Shown here: piece by piece, positions 9,786 to 18,129 of the stretch
Layout of the letters: the number at the start of each line of letters is the position of its first letter
How positions within the stretch are numbered: the first letter of the stretch is position 1
Notes under the pieces: generated by a model
Seen by the model: only the letters and a program-made list of their open reading frames with translations
Databases searched by the model: none
What the model was told of the DNA's origin: nothing
Translations under genes and position numbers: made by a program
Origin: Flavobacteriaceae bacterium UBA3159
Lineage (GTDB): Bacteria; Bacteroidota; Bacteroidia; Flavobacteriales; Flavobacteriaceae
Direction of reading: 5' to 3'
DNA: 64,000 bases
Assembly: GCA_002364535.1 (NCBI GenBank)
Contig: DEYL01000047.1
Coordinates: 13,629 to 77,628, forward strand

Positions 9786-11896
9786 TAGTAGAGCTGACGG
9801 TTGTCTTCAATCTCTGCACTAGAGCGAAGTGCCTCATAAATCGAATTGTTGATCCTCATGTTCTCCTCGTTTTGCAATGCGTTGGCATAAGCCCTGTAGC
9901 TTTCCATCTCTTCAGCAATTTCTTTGGAGATCACTTCGATCATGTATACCCCACTGTTGCCTTTGATCAAGGCCGAAGTTTTATTGAGTTCCAATGCAAA
10001 AGCAGTTCCAATCACATAGGGTTCGGTTCCTGCACCGGCTATAACTGTATTTTCTTGGGTCACTGCCGAAGCGGTTTCAATTTCCTTATCGGTAGCACTG
10101 GCGAAAGCATCTAAAGATTTTTTGTCGGCATGTGTTTTTAACAAATAAGCCGCCTTTTTCTCTTTCAGCATCTCTTGGATTACTTCAAACTTGACCGACT
10201 CAACATTGACTGTTCCTTTGGGGGTAATCCCGGACAATTGGGCGACTACATAGCCGCCATTGGTCATACTGAATCTTTTGATGTCGCCCACTTCAGTCTC
10301 ATCATTAAACAACCACTGAACCAAGTTTCTTTGACGTGGTAAATCGGGGAGGTTTTCGTCCAAAAGGTTTACTTTTTGAACAAACTTTACATCATAATCA
10401 TAATTATTGGCAACCGTATCCATCTGTTCGGTTTTGATGCTTTCCATCTCGAACTGAGTTGTTTTTTGAAAAACACCGTTGGAAGTTTCCTCAGAAGGAA
10501 CAATCTCTTTGACTACATCGGCTGTTAGAACCACATCTTCCTTGTCGGTGACTTTGATGACGTGAAAACCAAACTCAGTTTCCACCAATCCGATTTTTCC
10601 AACTCTGGAACGGTCACAGAAATCAAAAAACTTATCGGTCATCATACCCTCTTGGAAAAAACCTAAATCTCCTCCTTGGGTTTTTGAAGGACCATCGGAG
10701 TTTTCGCTGGCCAATTGGGCAAAGTCATCGGGATTTCTTCGCGCTTTACGATACAAATCTTGGGCCAGCTTTTTGGCTTCCTCATTGCTTCTTGTAATGT
10801 CAGGGTTGGCTCTTGTAGCACCTACAAAAGCGACCAATATATGACTTGCTTTGATGGCACCCCCTTTTTTACGATCTAAAAAACGAGAAATTTTCAATTG
10901 ATTGCTGTCCTTATAAGGTCCAAAAACATCACCAGGATTAAGGCCAAATAGAATATCTGCATATTCACTGGCTAAAATTCCTTTGGTTTTGTAAATGGAG
11001 TCGAAAGCAGTTTCAGAATACTGCTCAATAAAATCAGTTATATTTTCGGTGGTGGCCAAGCCCTCAATGGTATCGGTTAACTTGGACACATCATTGTACT
11101 CAATCCTTTGGTTTTTGAGTTTTTCCAAATCCGCTCGAATTTGATTTTCGTCAGCCTCTGATGCTACTTCGTCAAAAATCACATAACGAACACTTCTGCT
11201 CATTTCGGTCTCGTAATTCTCTTTTGTTTTATTGATGTATTGCTTGATGTCGGCATCTGATATTTTAAAAAGACTGTCTGGTACTTCTCCATAGGGCATC
11301 CTGACGAACTTGAGATTGACCTTGTCATTTTGGATGTGATAAGCGTTTTTGCCTTCCAATTCCGTAAATCCGGTGCTGGACTTTATCAAATCGTAATAGA
11401 TTTTTTCCTTGGCCATACCGACAATATTCTCCTCTTGAAGTTTCCAGTTGTCATATGCCTGAGGGTTTTCAACCCGCATTTGGTTGATGTAGTCTGTAAA
11501 TATTCCAAAATCAAAAAAACCTGTCTCGTTTTGAAATCTGGGGTCTTGGACAATTGTTTGATTCTGCATCAAAATCATTTCGATCTGTTGCTTCCCGGCA
11601 TCAATTCCCAAACGCTCGAATTCTTGTCTGAAAATGGTCGCCCTTACCAATTGATCCCAAACAGAATTTACGGCCTGCATGGTTGATATATTATAGTTTC
11701 TCTCGGTATTCTCGACCAATTGTCTGTAGAAAGTCAATTCAATCTCTTCGTCATTGACAACTGCTATTGGGTCACTGGGACTAGCGGCTGCGGAATTCCC
11801 ATCGAAAACTCCAGAAATTACGAATGCAAACAATGCCATACCTATCACCAGAATAAGAAATACGGAACGCTGTCTAATTTGACCTAATACTGCCAT
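9782..11896 (-). CDS. PpiD/SurA-type periplasmic peptidyl-prolyl isomerase
   Basis: A 704-residue membrane-anchored folding factor. One N-terminal transmembrane helix (about residues 11-30, FLILVIGMALFAFVISGVF) anchors a periplasmic SurA-N-like chaperone domain. A parvulin rotamase domain follows around residues 345-455 (ASHILVAF, NPDDFAQLASENSDGPSKTQGG, DLGFFQEG, FGFHVIKV). A second, degenerate chaperone/rotamase segment fills the C-terminus. Such proteins assist outer-membrane proteins leaving the Sec channel, which fits the envelope-biogenesis neighbours. ATG start. Confidence 0.9.
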   Translation of the reverse strand: MAVLGQIRQRSVFLILVIGMALFAFVISGVFDGNSAAASPSDPIAVVNDEEIELTFYRQLVENTERNYNISTMQAVNSVWDQLVRATIFRQEFERLGIDAGKQQIEMILMQNQTIVQDPRFQNETGFFDFGIFTDYINQMRVENPQAYDNWKLQEENIVGMAKEKIYYDLIKSSTGFTELEGKNAYHIQNDKVNLKFVRMPYGEVPDSLFKISDADIKQYINKTKENYETEMSRSVRYVIFDEVASEADENQIRADLEKLKNQRIEYNDVSKLTDTIEGLATTENITDFIEQYSETAFDSIYKTKGILASEYADILFGLNPGDVFGPYKDSNQLKISRFLDRKKGGAIKASHILVAFVGATRANPDITRSNEEAKKLAQDLYRKARRNPDDFAQLASENSDGPSKTQGGDLGFFQEGMMTDKFFDFCDRSRVGKIGLVETEFGFHVIKVTDKEDVVLTADVVKEIVPSEETSNGVFQKTTQFEMESIKTEQMDTVANNYDYDVKFVQKVNLLDENLPDLPRQRNLVQWLFNDETEVGDIKRFSMTNGGYVVAQLSGITPKGTVNVESVKFEVIQEMLKEKKAAYLLKTHADKKSLDAFASATDKEIETASAVTQENTVIAGAGTEPYVIGTAFALELNKTSALIKGNSGVYMIEVISKEIAEEMESYRAYANALQNEENMRINNSIYEALRSSAEIEDNRQLYY

Positions 11897-12015
11897 ATCA
11901 TTTTTTTTGAGTCGGATGCGAAAATACGATTTCCTTTTTGATTATGAAAAAGAATCGCTTTGTTATTTAGGGAGTTACAGCAGGTTATATGCTGCTCATG
12001 ACAGGCATAAAATCA

Positions 12016-13290
12016 TTACTGATCATCTTTGACTTTGAGGATTACTCTTTCAATTTTTGTAGAGGAGACGTCTTTGATTTCAAACTGGTAGTTTTCGATT
12101 TCAATCAGTGTTCCTTTGGCGGGGATTTCCTCTTTCAGATATACGATCAATCCACCCAGTGTTTCATAAAATTCGTTTTCGGGCAGGTTTATATCATAAT
12201 TTTGGTTAATGTAGTCAACCTCCAATCGGGCAGAAAACTCAAATAAGCCCTCATCAATTTGTTTTTCGAAAAGGGCGATTTGATCGTGTTCGTCTTCAAT
12301 TTCACCAAAAAGCTCTTCGATGATGTCTTCGACGGTAATAATCCCCGAAGTTCCACCATATTCGTCCAATACCACTGCAATACTCTTGCGTTGTTTGGTC
12401 AATAATTTTAGTACTTCACTGATCTTCATGGTCTCGGGAACAAAAGCCACAGGAAGTAATATTTTTTTGATATTCGTAGGTTTTTTGAACATCTCAAAGG
12501 CGTGGATATAGCCCAAAATATCATCAATAGAATCCTCAAAAACGGGGATTTTAGACAAACCACTGGAGGTGAAAAGCTTTTTTATATCGGATAGTGAAGC
12601 CGTAATTTCAGTGGCAACAACTTCTGTTCTTGGAACCATGGCCTCTCGCACTTTTACCTCCGAAAAGTCCAGTGCATTTTGGAAAATCTGTATCTCACTG
12701 TCTACGCTGTCCATATCTTTGGTCGACTCCAGTTGCTCCTCTATATAATTGCCCAACTCAATTTTAGAAAAAGTCAATTGAACCTGATCCCCTTTGGTCT
12801 TAAAAAACTTCATCAAAATAAAGTCTGATAACTTGATAATCATAAAAGTTATGGGGGAAAAAAAAGCATAGAAGAAGGCAGTGGGAAAGGCAAAAACCTT
12901 CATCAAACCATTAGAAAATTGTTGGAAAAAAACTTTGGGAAGAAACTCTGCCGTAAGCAAAATGATAATCGTAGATATGATTGTTTGAATAAAAACAATT
13001 CGAATGCTGATGGCACCCCCCAGTAGCGTCTCCGGAAAAAACAATTGCAAAATACGGTCGCCCATAAATATTCCATAGATGACTAATGATATATTGTTAC
13101 CCACCAACATGGTGGCAATGAATCGAGAGGGGTTTTTGGTAATGAAGTTTAAAAACTTGGCATTAAAACCGGTCTGCTGCTTTTCTATTTCTAAATAAAT
13201 CTTGTTGGCCGATACAAAGGCGATTTCCATCCCGGAAAAAAAGGCGGAGAGAATCAGGCAAATAAGAATGACAAAGTCGGAAATAATCAT
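12016..13290 (-). CDS. CNNM/CorC-type membrane protein with CBS pair (hemolysin family)
   Basis: A 424-residue protein with an N-terminal DUF21/CNNM membrane domain: four hydrophobic stretches in residues 1-160, beginning LICLILSAFFSGMEIAFVSA. A CBS pair sits at about 200-320 (VREAMVPRTEVVA, IAVVLDEYGGTSGIITVEDIIEELFGEIEDEHD), followed by a CorC_HlyC domain. Relatives are implicated in Mg/Co efflux or, in the GldE paralogue, gliding motility. No gldD neighbour is visible, so I do not call it gldE. It overlaps the upstream small gene by 4 bases. Confidence 0.9.
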   Translation of the reverse strand: MIISDFVILICLILSAFFSGMEIAFVSANKIYLEIEKQQTGFNAKFLNFITKNPSRFIATMLVGNNISLVIYGIFMGDRILQLFFPETLLGGAISIRIVFIQTIISTIIILLTAEFLPKVFFQQFSNGLMKVFAFPTAFFYAFFSPITFMIIKLSDFILMKFFKTKGDQVQLTFSKIELGNYIEEQLESTKDMDSVDSEIQIFQNALDFSEVKVREAMVPRTEVVATEITASLSDIKKLFTSSGLSKIPVFEDSIDDILGYIHAFEMFKKPTNIKKILLPVAFVPETMKISEVLKLLTKQRKSIAVVLDEYGGTSGIITVEDIIEELFGEIEDEHDQIALFEKQIDEGLFEFSARLEVDYINQNYDINLPENEFYETLGGLIVYLKEEIPAKGTLIEIENYQFEIKDVSSTKIERVILKVKDDQ

Positions 13291-13490
13291 TGAGAGGAAT
13301 TTCCCCTTTTGTTAAACTTTTTTCTGTAGTGTCTTCTGAAGAGTGCCATAAATACTGAAAGAAGGGCAAATCCGATAAAAATATACGCCTTTTGTCGGTT
13401 GCCGCTCCATTGATTGTATGATTCATAGGTAGCCACTACCGCAATTACCCAATATAAGATTTCAGAGATTTTATAACTTTTCATCGACAA
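13287..13490 (-). CDS. Small membrane protein, unknown
   Basis: A 67-residue protein with two hydrophobic helices (about residues 9-22 and 34-49), then a very basic tail RRHYRKKFNKRG. It overlaps the stop of lptC by about 20 bases and the start of the CNNM gene by 4, so it is firmly embedded in the operon. Small proteins in this position recur in flavobacterial coaX-lptC clusters; no function is known to me. An ATG at 13484 is an alternative start. Confidence 0.7.
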   Translation of the reverse strand: MSMKSYKISEILYWVIAVVATYESYNQWSGNRQKAYIFIGFALLSVFMALFRRHYRKKFNKRGNSSQ

Positions 13491-14055
13491 TTAACGAGTC
13501 TTGTTGTTCTTCCACTACCATGGAACCGGTTAGCTTTCCTGTATTAAATTTACTAAATTCTTTATTGGTATCCAATCGTATGGCATCCATATCGTAATTC
13601 ACATTTTCGAAAGTGAAGGGTTGTTCTGTAAAAAGCCACTCTTTTTCGGAATCCCAATACATCTGATCGGTCTCTAACCGAGAGCCATCATGCGATAAAA
13701 GCACCACATTCCCTTGAAGGTCAACTATTTTAGTCTGGTTGTAGAGTATTCCATAATCGGCAACTAGGGTGTTTTCCTCGTTTTTATTGTTGAAAAATAT
13801 AATTTTCAGGCCTTCGGGAAATTCAGAGTACTTAAAACTCAAGTGGGTGAAATCTAAGTTTATGGGAGACGTTAAAATGGCCTTTACCGCTGCCGAGTCC
13901 GTGTAGGTCATATGTATATTGTATGCTATACCCACGGGGTTCTCGTTGAACTGATTGATTTGCTTGAGGGTCGAGCTACCGTCGTCACAAGAAAAAAAGA
14001 GGGCCACAGCAAAAGCTGAAAACCCTTTTAAAATTTTAAGTATAGAAAGTTGCAT
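13471..14055 (-). CDS. lptC: LPS export protein LptC
   Basis: A 194-residue lipoprotein-like periplasmic component of the LPS export bridge. The N-terminus is a lipoprotein signal (ILKILKGFSAFAVALFFSCDD, lipobox cysteine about residue 23). The body has the LptC/OstA beta-jellyroll look: DYGILYNQTKIVDLQGNVVLLSHDGSRLETDQMYWD is the characteristic repeat signature. Bacteroidota LptC proteins are often lipidated rather than membrane-anchored. It directly abuts the TPR gene (1-base junction), in the conserved envelope cluster. Confidence 0.85.
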   Translation of the reverse strand: MQLSILKILKGFSAFAVALFFSCDDGSSTLKQINQFNENPVGIAYNIHMTYTDSAAVKAILTSPINLDFTHLSFKYSEFPEGLKIIFFNNKNEENTLVADYGILYNQTKIVDLQGNVVLLSHDGSRLETDQMYWDSEKEWLFTEQPFTFENVNYDMDAIRLDTNKEFSKFNTGKLTGSMVVEEQQDSLIVDEKL

Positions 14056-15447
14056 TTACAGTTCCGGAACTTTCACACTGCTTTTAATCCAACAATCGAA
14101 TTGGATGGTAGCCCCTTGGTTGCCCTCGGTGAAAATTTCGGTTTTGGAGGGCGCTCTACCTTCATAGCTTCTGGCTGTTTTCAAGGCCAGTTTTTTGATT
14201 GAGCCATCCACTTCACCGGCTTTGTAAGCCATTTGTGCCGCCAACCAATAAACCGCTCTTTTGTTGAACTGGGTTTCCGCACAATCATTAGCACTTCCGG
14301 CATAGAGATTAGATATCATCAAATAGGCACGCCCTAAAGAAGGTTGAAAACTCAGGGCTTTTCTGGCATAACTGCGGGCAGAAGATTTTCTACCGGCATT
14401 CTTAAACTTTATGGCAATTTTGTATAAAATTTTAGCCTTTTTATAAGGATCTGTCTGAAGTGAAATAGACTCTTCATAATATTTTAAAGCCTCATCACTG
14501 TCTTGGGCTTTGTCCTTTAATATCCCCAGATAGTAAGCAGAATCGGCAGAAGGATCTAAAGTATGTAGGGCCTCTACAAGGGTAACGAAAAAGGGATCAT
14601 CAGAACATTCCTTACTGTCCATTCGAGAAGCAGCACGCTTTAACCAAATGGCATCAGATTTAAACTCCTGAAAGTTTCTTTTGTACAGGGGAACCAAATT
14701 CACACAAGTCGCCTCCTTGGAAATGATGGCGTCTAAATTCGAAAGAAAAGTCCCAATGGCATTACTGTTGATGCCATAAACCCTTTTGCTTCTCACATCA
14801 CGGCTGTTCAATGGAACACCATCCTCCTGTTTCTTTAGGATAACATCTAGTTTTTTGGCCAGATTGGTGGATTCTAACTCAAATTTTTCGGAAACCTCCT
14901 CGTATTTATTGAACAATTGCTCCATCGATACGCTGTGAGTTCCCTCCTTGTAAAGGTCATAAAGCGTTTTGAAATAATTGTAGAGTTCTTTGGGGTTACT
15001 AAAACTCTTGGCATCGGTCTGATAGGCCAACTCAAAAGTTTTGTAAACCTGCATTTTGTCTGCGGTTTTGTAATCCAACATGGCTTGAGCCTTACTGCTG
15101 ATAATATCTCCCTTGACACTAACATTTTTTTTGGTGGGAAAGTTTTCAAGCCACTCATCGTAGAGCTTCATCAAATCGGCTGTTTCAGTTGCAAGAGACT
15201 CGGGGGTTGCTTTTTTGATTCTGTCTTTGAGGATGCGCTCCCCATAGGAAAATACCGCAACATTAAGCGAGGGGCACTCTTTCCTGACGCTCATCCAAGG
15301 TTCGTAAGCCTCGTCGTAGTTCTTGACTTTTGCATACTCAGCGAAAATGGATAAATTCTGCATACACTCTTCGCTATTTTGTGCTGCAATAGGGTCGATC
15401 AACACCACACCCATCCAAAAAATAAATATTTTAAAAAATTTCATCAC
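14056..15447 (-). CDS. Secreted TPR protein
   Basis: A 463-residue protein with a signal peptide (KFFKIFIFWMGVVLIDPIAAQ) and tetratricopeptide repeats mostly in the second half, about residues 290-400 (AYYLGILKDKAQDSDEALKY, KAKILYKIAIKFKNAGRKSS, ARSYARKALSFQPSLGRAYL). TPR proteins of this cluster are conserved next to lptC and coaX in flavobacteria and probably scaffold an envelope complex; the exact role is unknown. It sits 7 bases downstream of the outer-membrane protein gene. An ATG one codon later is equally possible. Confidence 0.82.
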   Translation of the reverse strand: MMKFFKIFIFWMGVVLIDPIAAQNSEECMQNLSIFAEYAKVKNYDEAYEPWMSVRKECPSLNVAVFSYGERILKDRIKKATPESLATETADLMKLYDEWLENFPTKKNVSVKGDIISSKAQAMLDYKTADKMQVYKTFELAYQTDAKSFSNPKELYNYFKTLYDLYKEGTHSVSMEQLFNKYEEVSEKFELESTNLAKKLDVILKKQEDGVPLNSRDVRSKRVYGINSNAIGTFLSNLDAIISKEATCVNLVPLYKRNFQEFKSDAIWLKRAASRMDSKECSDDPFFVTLVEALHTLDPSADSAYYLGILKDKAQDSDEALKYYEESISLQTDPYKKAKILYKIAIKFKNAGRKSSARSYARKALSFQPSLGRAYLMISNLYAGSANDCAETQFNKRAVYWLAAQMAYKAGEVDGSIKKLALKTARSYEGRAPSKTEIFTEGNQGATIQFDCWIKSSVKVPEL

Positions 15448-15454
15448 TTTAAAT

Positions 15455-16717
15455 TTAATTGTACTTTCTCTTTATAAACCATTTGTCATTTAGTGAAAAA
15501 CCAACCCTAAAGGACCAAAAATTTTCTTTGAACAAATTATTATCATTACCTCTCCTGCTTCCATACTCAAATCCAATATTGGTATTGGAAAAGCCTGCTA
15601 AAGGTAAACCAAATCCAAAATTAATGCCAGTTTCCTTTAATCCAAAATTATTTACAACAATCCCCGTCAACTCATGTCGGAAACCCATCCTAAAAACAAT
15701 CCTTTTCCAGTAGCTGGTAATGGAACTATAATCGGGGATATAAAAGCCTCCCAATGAAAATTGATATGCATTTTGATAGCTAACTTCGGGCAGGCTTGCG
15801 AATTCATGACTGAAATCGCTCAACGCATTCAGCGTGTATTGTGCACCGGCAAACCATTTTCGTTCTTCACCGACTCCTAAACCAAAAGACATAATGTTAG
15901 GTATTGTAATCTCTGTTTTGTTTAAATCAAAATCGATCAAGTCAATTTCTATATCCGCTCCAAAGTTTGAAGATCTGGTATAGGAACGTGTGTTGAAAAA
16001 TCTGGAATTGGTCGATGTCAAATTCGCTTGTGGTGCATAGGAAAACATGGTTTGAAGCTCCAAATCATCCTTTATCGGAATTTCTAATTGAGAGGAAAAT
16101 TTAAAATCTAGACCAGAAACACTGGATTTATTTTCCAAAACAGTCCCCAAAGTAACCTCATCTTGAAACCTTCCGGTTTCGGTAATGATCTTTCCAAAGT
16201 TGTAATTAAAAGTAACTCCAAAACTGAAATATTTTAGCGCATTAATCCCAACGGAGAAAAAAACTTTATTGATTCCTCCCTCTCCTTGAAATACATTTAG
16301 GGTATCGTCATCATAATTTTCGGATTCCAAATAGGACAGCTTGTATCCCACAGAGGTAAAAGGGATGATCCCAAAACCAAAACCAAAATATTTGGTCGGT
16401 AGAGCTACTCCAATATAATCCAGACCTGCAGACGCGATGCTTTTGGTCTCATTGGCACCTGTCATATTGTTGATCTTGTAATTCAAGCCCAAGGAGTAAT
16501 TAGTCAACTTGAGTTTTGCGTAAGAACTGGGATTGGATAGGTTGGCGTGGATCGAGTCATTATAAACCTCGAGTCCGCCCATAAAACGGTTGACGTGCGT
16601 CCCCCTAAAATTTACCTCACCCAATCCAGCATAGGAAAAGGGTGAGTTGGTTCCGGTTTGCGAAAAAATAAAGGAACCCATCAAAAGTGCAAAAAGTTTA
16701 AATGTATTCCTAATCAT
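15455..16717 (-). CDS. Outer-membrane beta-barrel protein, FadL-like architecture
   Basis: A 420-residue protein with signal peptide (NTFKLFALLMGSFIFSQ) and a sequence full of alternating hydrophobic and polar strands ending in the barrel-typical FWSFRVGFSLNDKWFIKRKYN. NSPFSYAGLGEVNF near the mature N-terminus and the FGFGIIPFTSVGYKL segment recall the OmpP1/FadL-type proteins of Bacteroidota. Substrate is unknown. Its stop-side neighbour is the TPR gene and its start overlaps coaX by 4 bases, so the cluster is cotranscribed. Confidence 0.78.
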   Translation of the reverse strand: MIRNTFKLFALLMGSFIFSQTGTNSPFSYAGLGEVNFRGTHVNRFMGGLEVYNDSIHANLSNPSSYAKLKLTNYSLGLNYKINNMTGANETKSIASAGLDYIGVALPTKYFGFGFGIIPFTSVGYKLSYLESENYDDDTLNVFQGEGGINKVFFSVGINALKYFSFGVTFNYNFGKIITETGRFQDEVTLGTVLENKSSVSGLDFKFSSQLEIPIKDDLELQTMFSYAPQANLTSTNSRFFNTRSYTRSSNFGADIEIDLIDFDLNKTEITIPNIMSFGLGVGEERKWFAGAQYTLNALSDFSHEFASLPEVSYQNAYQFSLGGFYIPDYSSITSYWKRIVFRMGFRHELTGIVVNNFGLKETGINFGFGLPLAGFSNTNIGFEYGSRRGNDNNLFKENFWSFRVGFSLNDKWFIKRKYN

Positions 16718-17445
16718 GAATCAATATTCAGTTTTAGCAAGTGGAACATTCCTTCTGCCAGAAAATTTGAATGGGCAAATATCCTATTTTTTAATGTTTT
16801 AGGCAACTTATTGGCGTCTCCACCTGTTAAAATAATCGTTAAAGAATCGTATTTGTGGTCATAATATCTTATTCTGGCGTTGATTTCGTCCAGTATTCCA
16901 AAATAAATCCCCGCATGAATTGCCTGATCCGTATTTTTTCCCGTTGGATTTTCGGACTTTTTTGCCTTCAGTAGGGGGAGGTTTCCGGAGTAGTGATGCA
17001 TTGACTTGTATCGCATTTCAAAACCTGGAGATATAGCTCCACCGTGATAGCAGTTGTGGGCATCCAAAAAATCATAGGTAATACAACTGCCCAAATCGAT
17101 GATCAATACGTTGGTATTGGGGTGACTTTTACAGGCGGCCGCTACCAAAACAATTCGATCTGATCCCAAGCTGTTGGGGCTTTCATAACTATTTTCAAAA
17201 GGCAATCGCATCTGAGAATCAACCGATATAATGGGGAATTGAGGCGAGAATTTTTCAAAAAAATTGCCCGCTTGATTGCTTACATCACTATAAATCAGAC
17301 CCTCAATGTCCGGATAATTTATAATTAGTGATTGCGTCATATCATCAAATTGTTCCAAAGCAACACTTTGTTCCATAACGCACTGATCCTTATTGTACAA
17401 GAAAAATTTGGCCAGTGTATTCCCGAGATCGACAATCAGATACAA
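16714..17445 (-). CDS. coaX: Type III pantothenate kinase
   Basis: A 243-residue cytoplasmic enzyme of the ASKHA fold that phosphorylates pantothenate in the first step of CoA synthesis. The phosphate-1 motif is LIVDLGNTLAKFF at the N-terminus. It also has SLGSDRIVL, the phosphate-2 motif IIDLGSCITYD, GGAISPGFEMR and the adenosine motif ILTGGDA. Length is normal for CoaX. First gene of the minus-strand envelope operon down to ppiD, as in other flavobacteria. Confidence 0.94.
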   Translation of the reverse strand: MYLIVDLGNTLAKFFLYNKDQCVMEQSVALEQFDDMTQSLIINYPDIEGLIYSDVSNQAGNFFEKFSPQFPIISVDSQMRLPFENSYESPNSLGSDRIVLVAAACKSHPNTNVLIIDLGSCITYDFLDAHNCYHGGAISPGFEMRYKSMHHYSGNLPLLKAKKSENPTGKNTDQAIHAGIYFGILDEINARIRYYDHKYDSLTIILTGGDANKLPKTLKNRIFAHSNFLAEGMFHLLKLNIDS

Positions 17446-17497
17446 TTCACATTAAATTAGTAGCTAAAAGTAATCAAAGATTTTTAGAGTAAATCCT

Positions 17498-17528
17498 TTG
17501 GGAGGGATGAAAAAGGATTTTATATTTG
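17498..17528 (+). promoter_or_regulatory. Bacteroidota-type promoter of tRNA-Phe
   Basis: A -33 TTG at 17498-17500 and a perfect -7 box TATATTTG at 17521-17528 are separated by 20 bases. This matches the Bacteroidota housekeeping consensus TTG / TAnnTTTG. The tRNA starts 15 bases after the -7 box. Confidence 0.7.
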
Positions 17529-17542
17529 CACACTTTAAAAAG

Positions 17543-17615
17543 GGTACCTTAGCTCAGTTGGTAGAGCAAAGGACTGAAAATCCTTGTGTCCCTGGTTCGA
17601 TTCCTGGAGGTACCA
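17543..17615 (+). tRNA. tRNA-Phe (GAA)
   Basis: A 73-base cloverleaf. The acceptor arms GGTACCT and AGGTACC pair perfectly. The D-arm is GCTC AGTTGGTA GAGC, and the anticodon arm AAGGA/TCCTT holds the loop CTGAAAA, giving anticodon GAA. The T-arm has loop TTCGATT but a stem CCTGG opposite CCTGG, which leaves a T-T mismatch at its third pair. CCA is not encoded (discriminator A, followed by CAC). A good promoter lies upstream and a terminator downstream, so it is a single-gene unit. Confidence 0.93.
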
Positions 17616-17624
17616 CACAAAATT

Positions 17625-17669
17625 CCCGTAACAGCTTTTTCAATAGGTTTTTACGGGTTTTTTCTTTTT
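17625..17669 (+). terminator. Rho-independent terminator of tRNA-Phe
   Basis: Perfect 7-bp stem CCCGTAA (17625-17631) and TTACGGG (17651-17657), followed by a T-rich run TTTTTTC TTTTT. It begins 9 bases after the tRNA. Confidence 0.75.
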
Positions 17670-18129
17670 CGGGGTTACTTAAAAAAGGTAGGCTCAGTTC
17701 ATTACATTACTTCTAAATTATTCTGTTAAACTTTTTTAATAAACATGGTCTAACCTCCCGAATTTCTTATACTCTTTATAAAGTTCATGTTAACCAATTC
17801 TCTACGGAATAAGTTTTTTTTAACATTTATTACTAGTGACCTACGCTATGTGAAGTAAATCATCCATTTTACTTCTACTCAAATATTTTTCATGTGAAAC
17901 TTTAGAAGTCATTTGGCTTTTATACCGCAATCGGTTTAATTCCAATTTAACTCCCTCCCTCAAAATACTATAAATTTTGTCAGTTATTAATCCATTAATA
18001 TTGATTTACAAATAAGTATTATATTTAGAATTATTGATAAGGTTAAATTTCCTAATTATTTTTAGAAACTATAGCATGTGTTTAAATATAAACTCCAATC
18101 ATTTTAAAATTTATTTAATATATTAAATT
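17670..18129. other. Long AT-rich intergenic stretch with inverted repeat
   Basis: About 460 bases between the tRNA-Phe terminator and the first sulfatase, without a credible gene on either strand. The composition changes here from ordinary to very AT-rich. The one clear structure is the 8-bp inverted repeat GAAGTAAA (17852-17859) / TTTACTTC (17868-17875) with an 8-base loop. No integrase fragment or repeat of the tRNA 3' end was found. Confidence 0.6.

Noticed and set aside
12016..13290. Naming this gene gldE
   Set aside because: The domain set fits GldE and other CNNM/CorC proteins equally, and the usual gldD neighbour is absent.
17498..17716. 72-codon frame across the tRNA-Phe
   Set aside because: It runs through the promoter, tRNA and terminator; no protein features.
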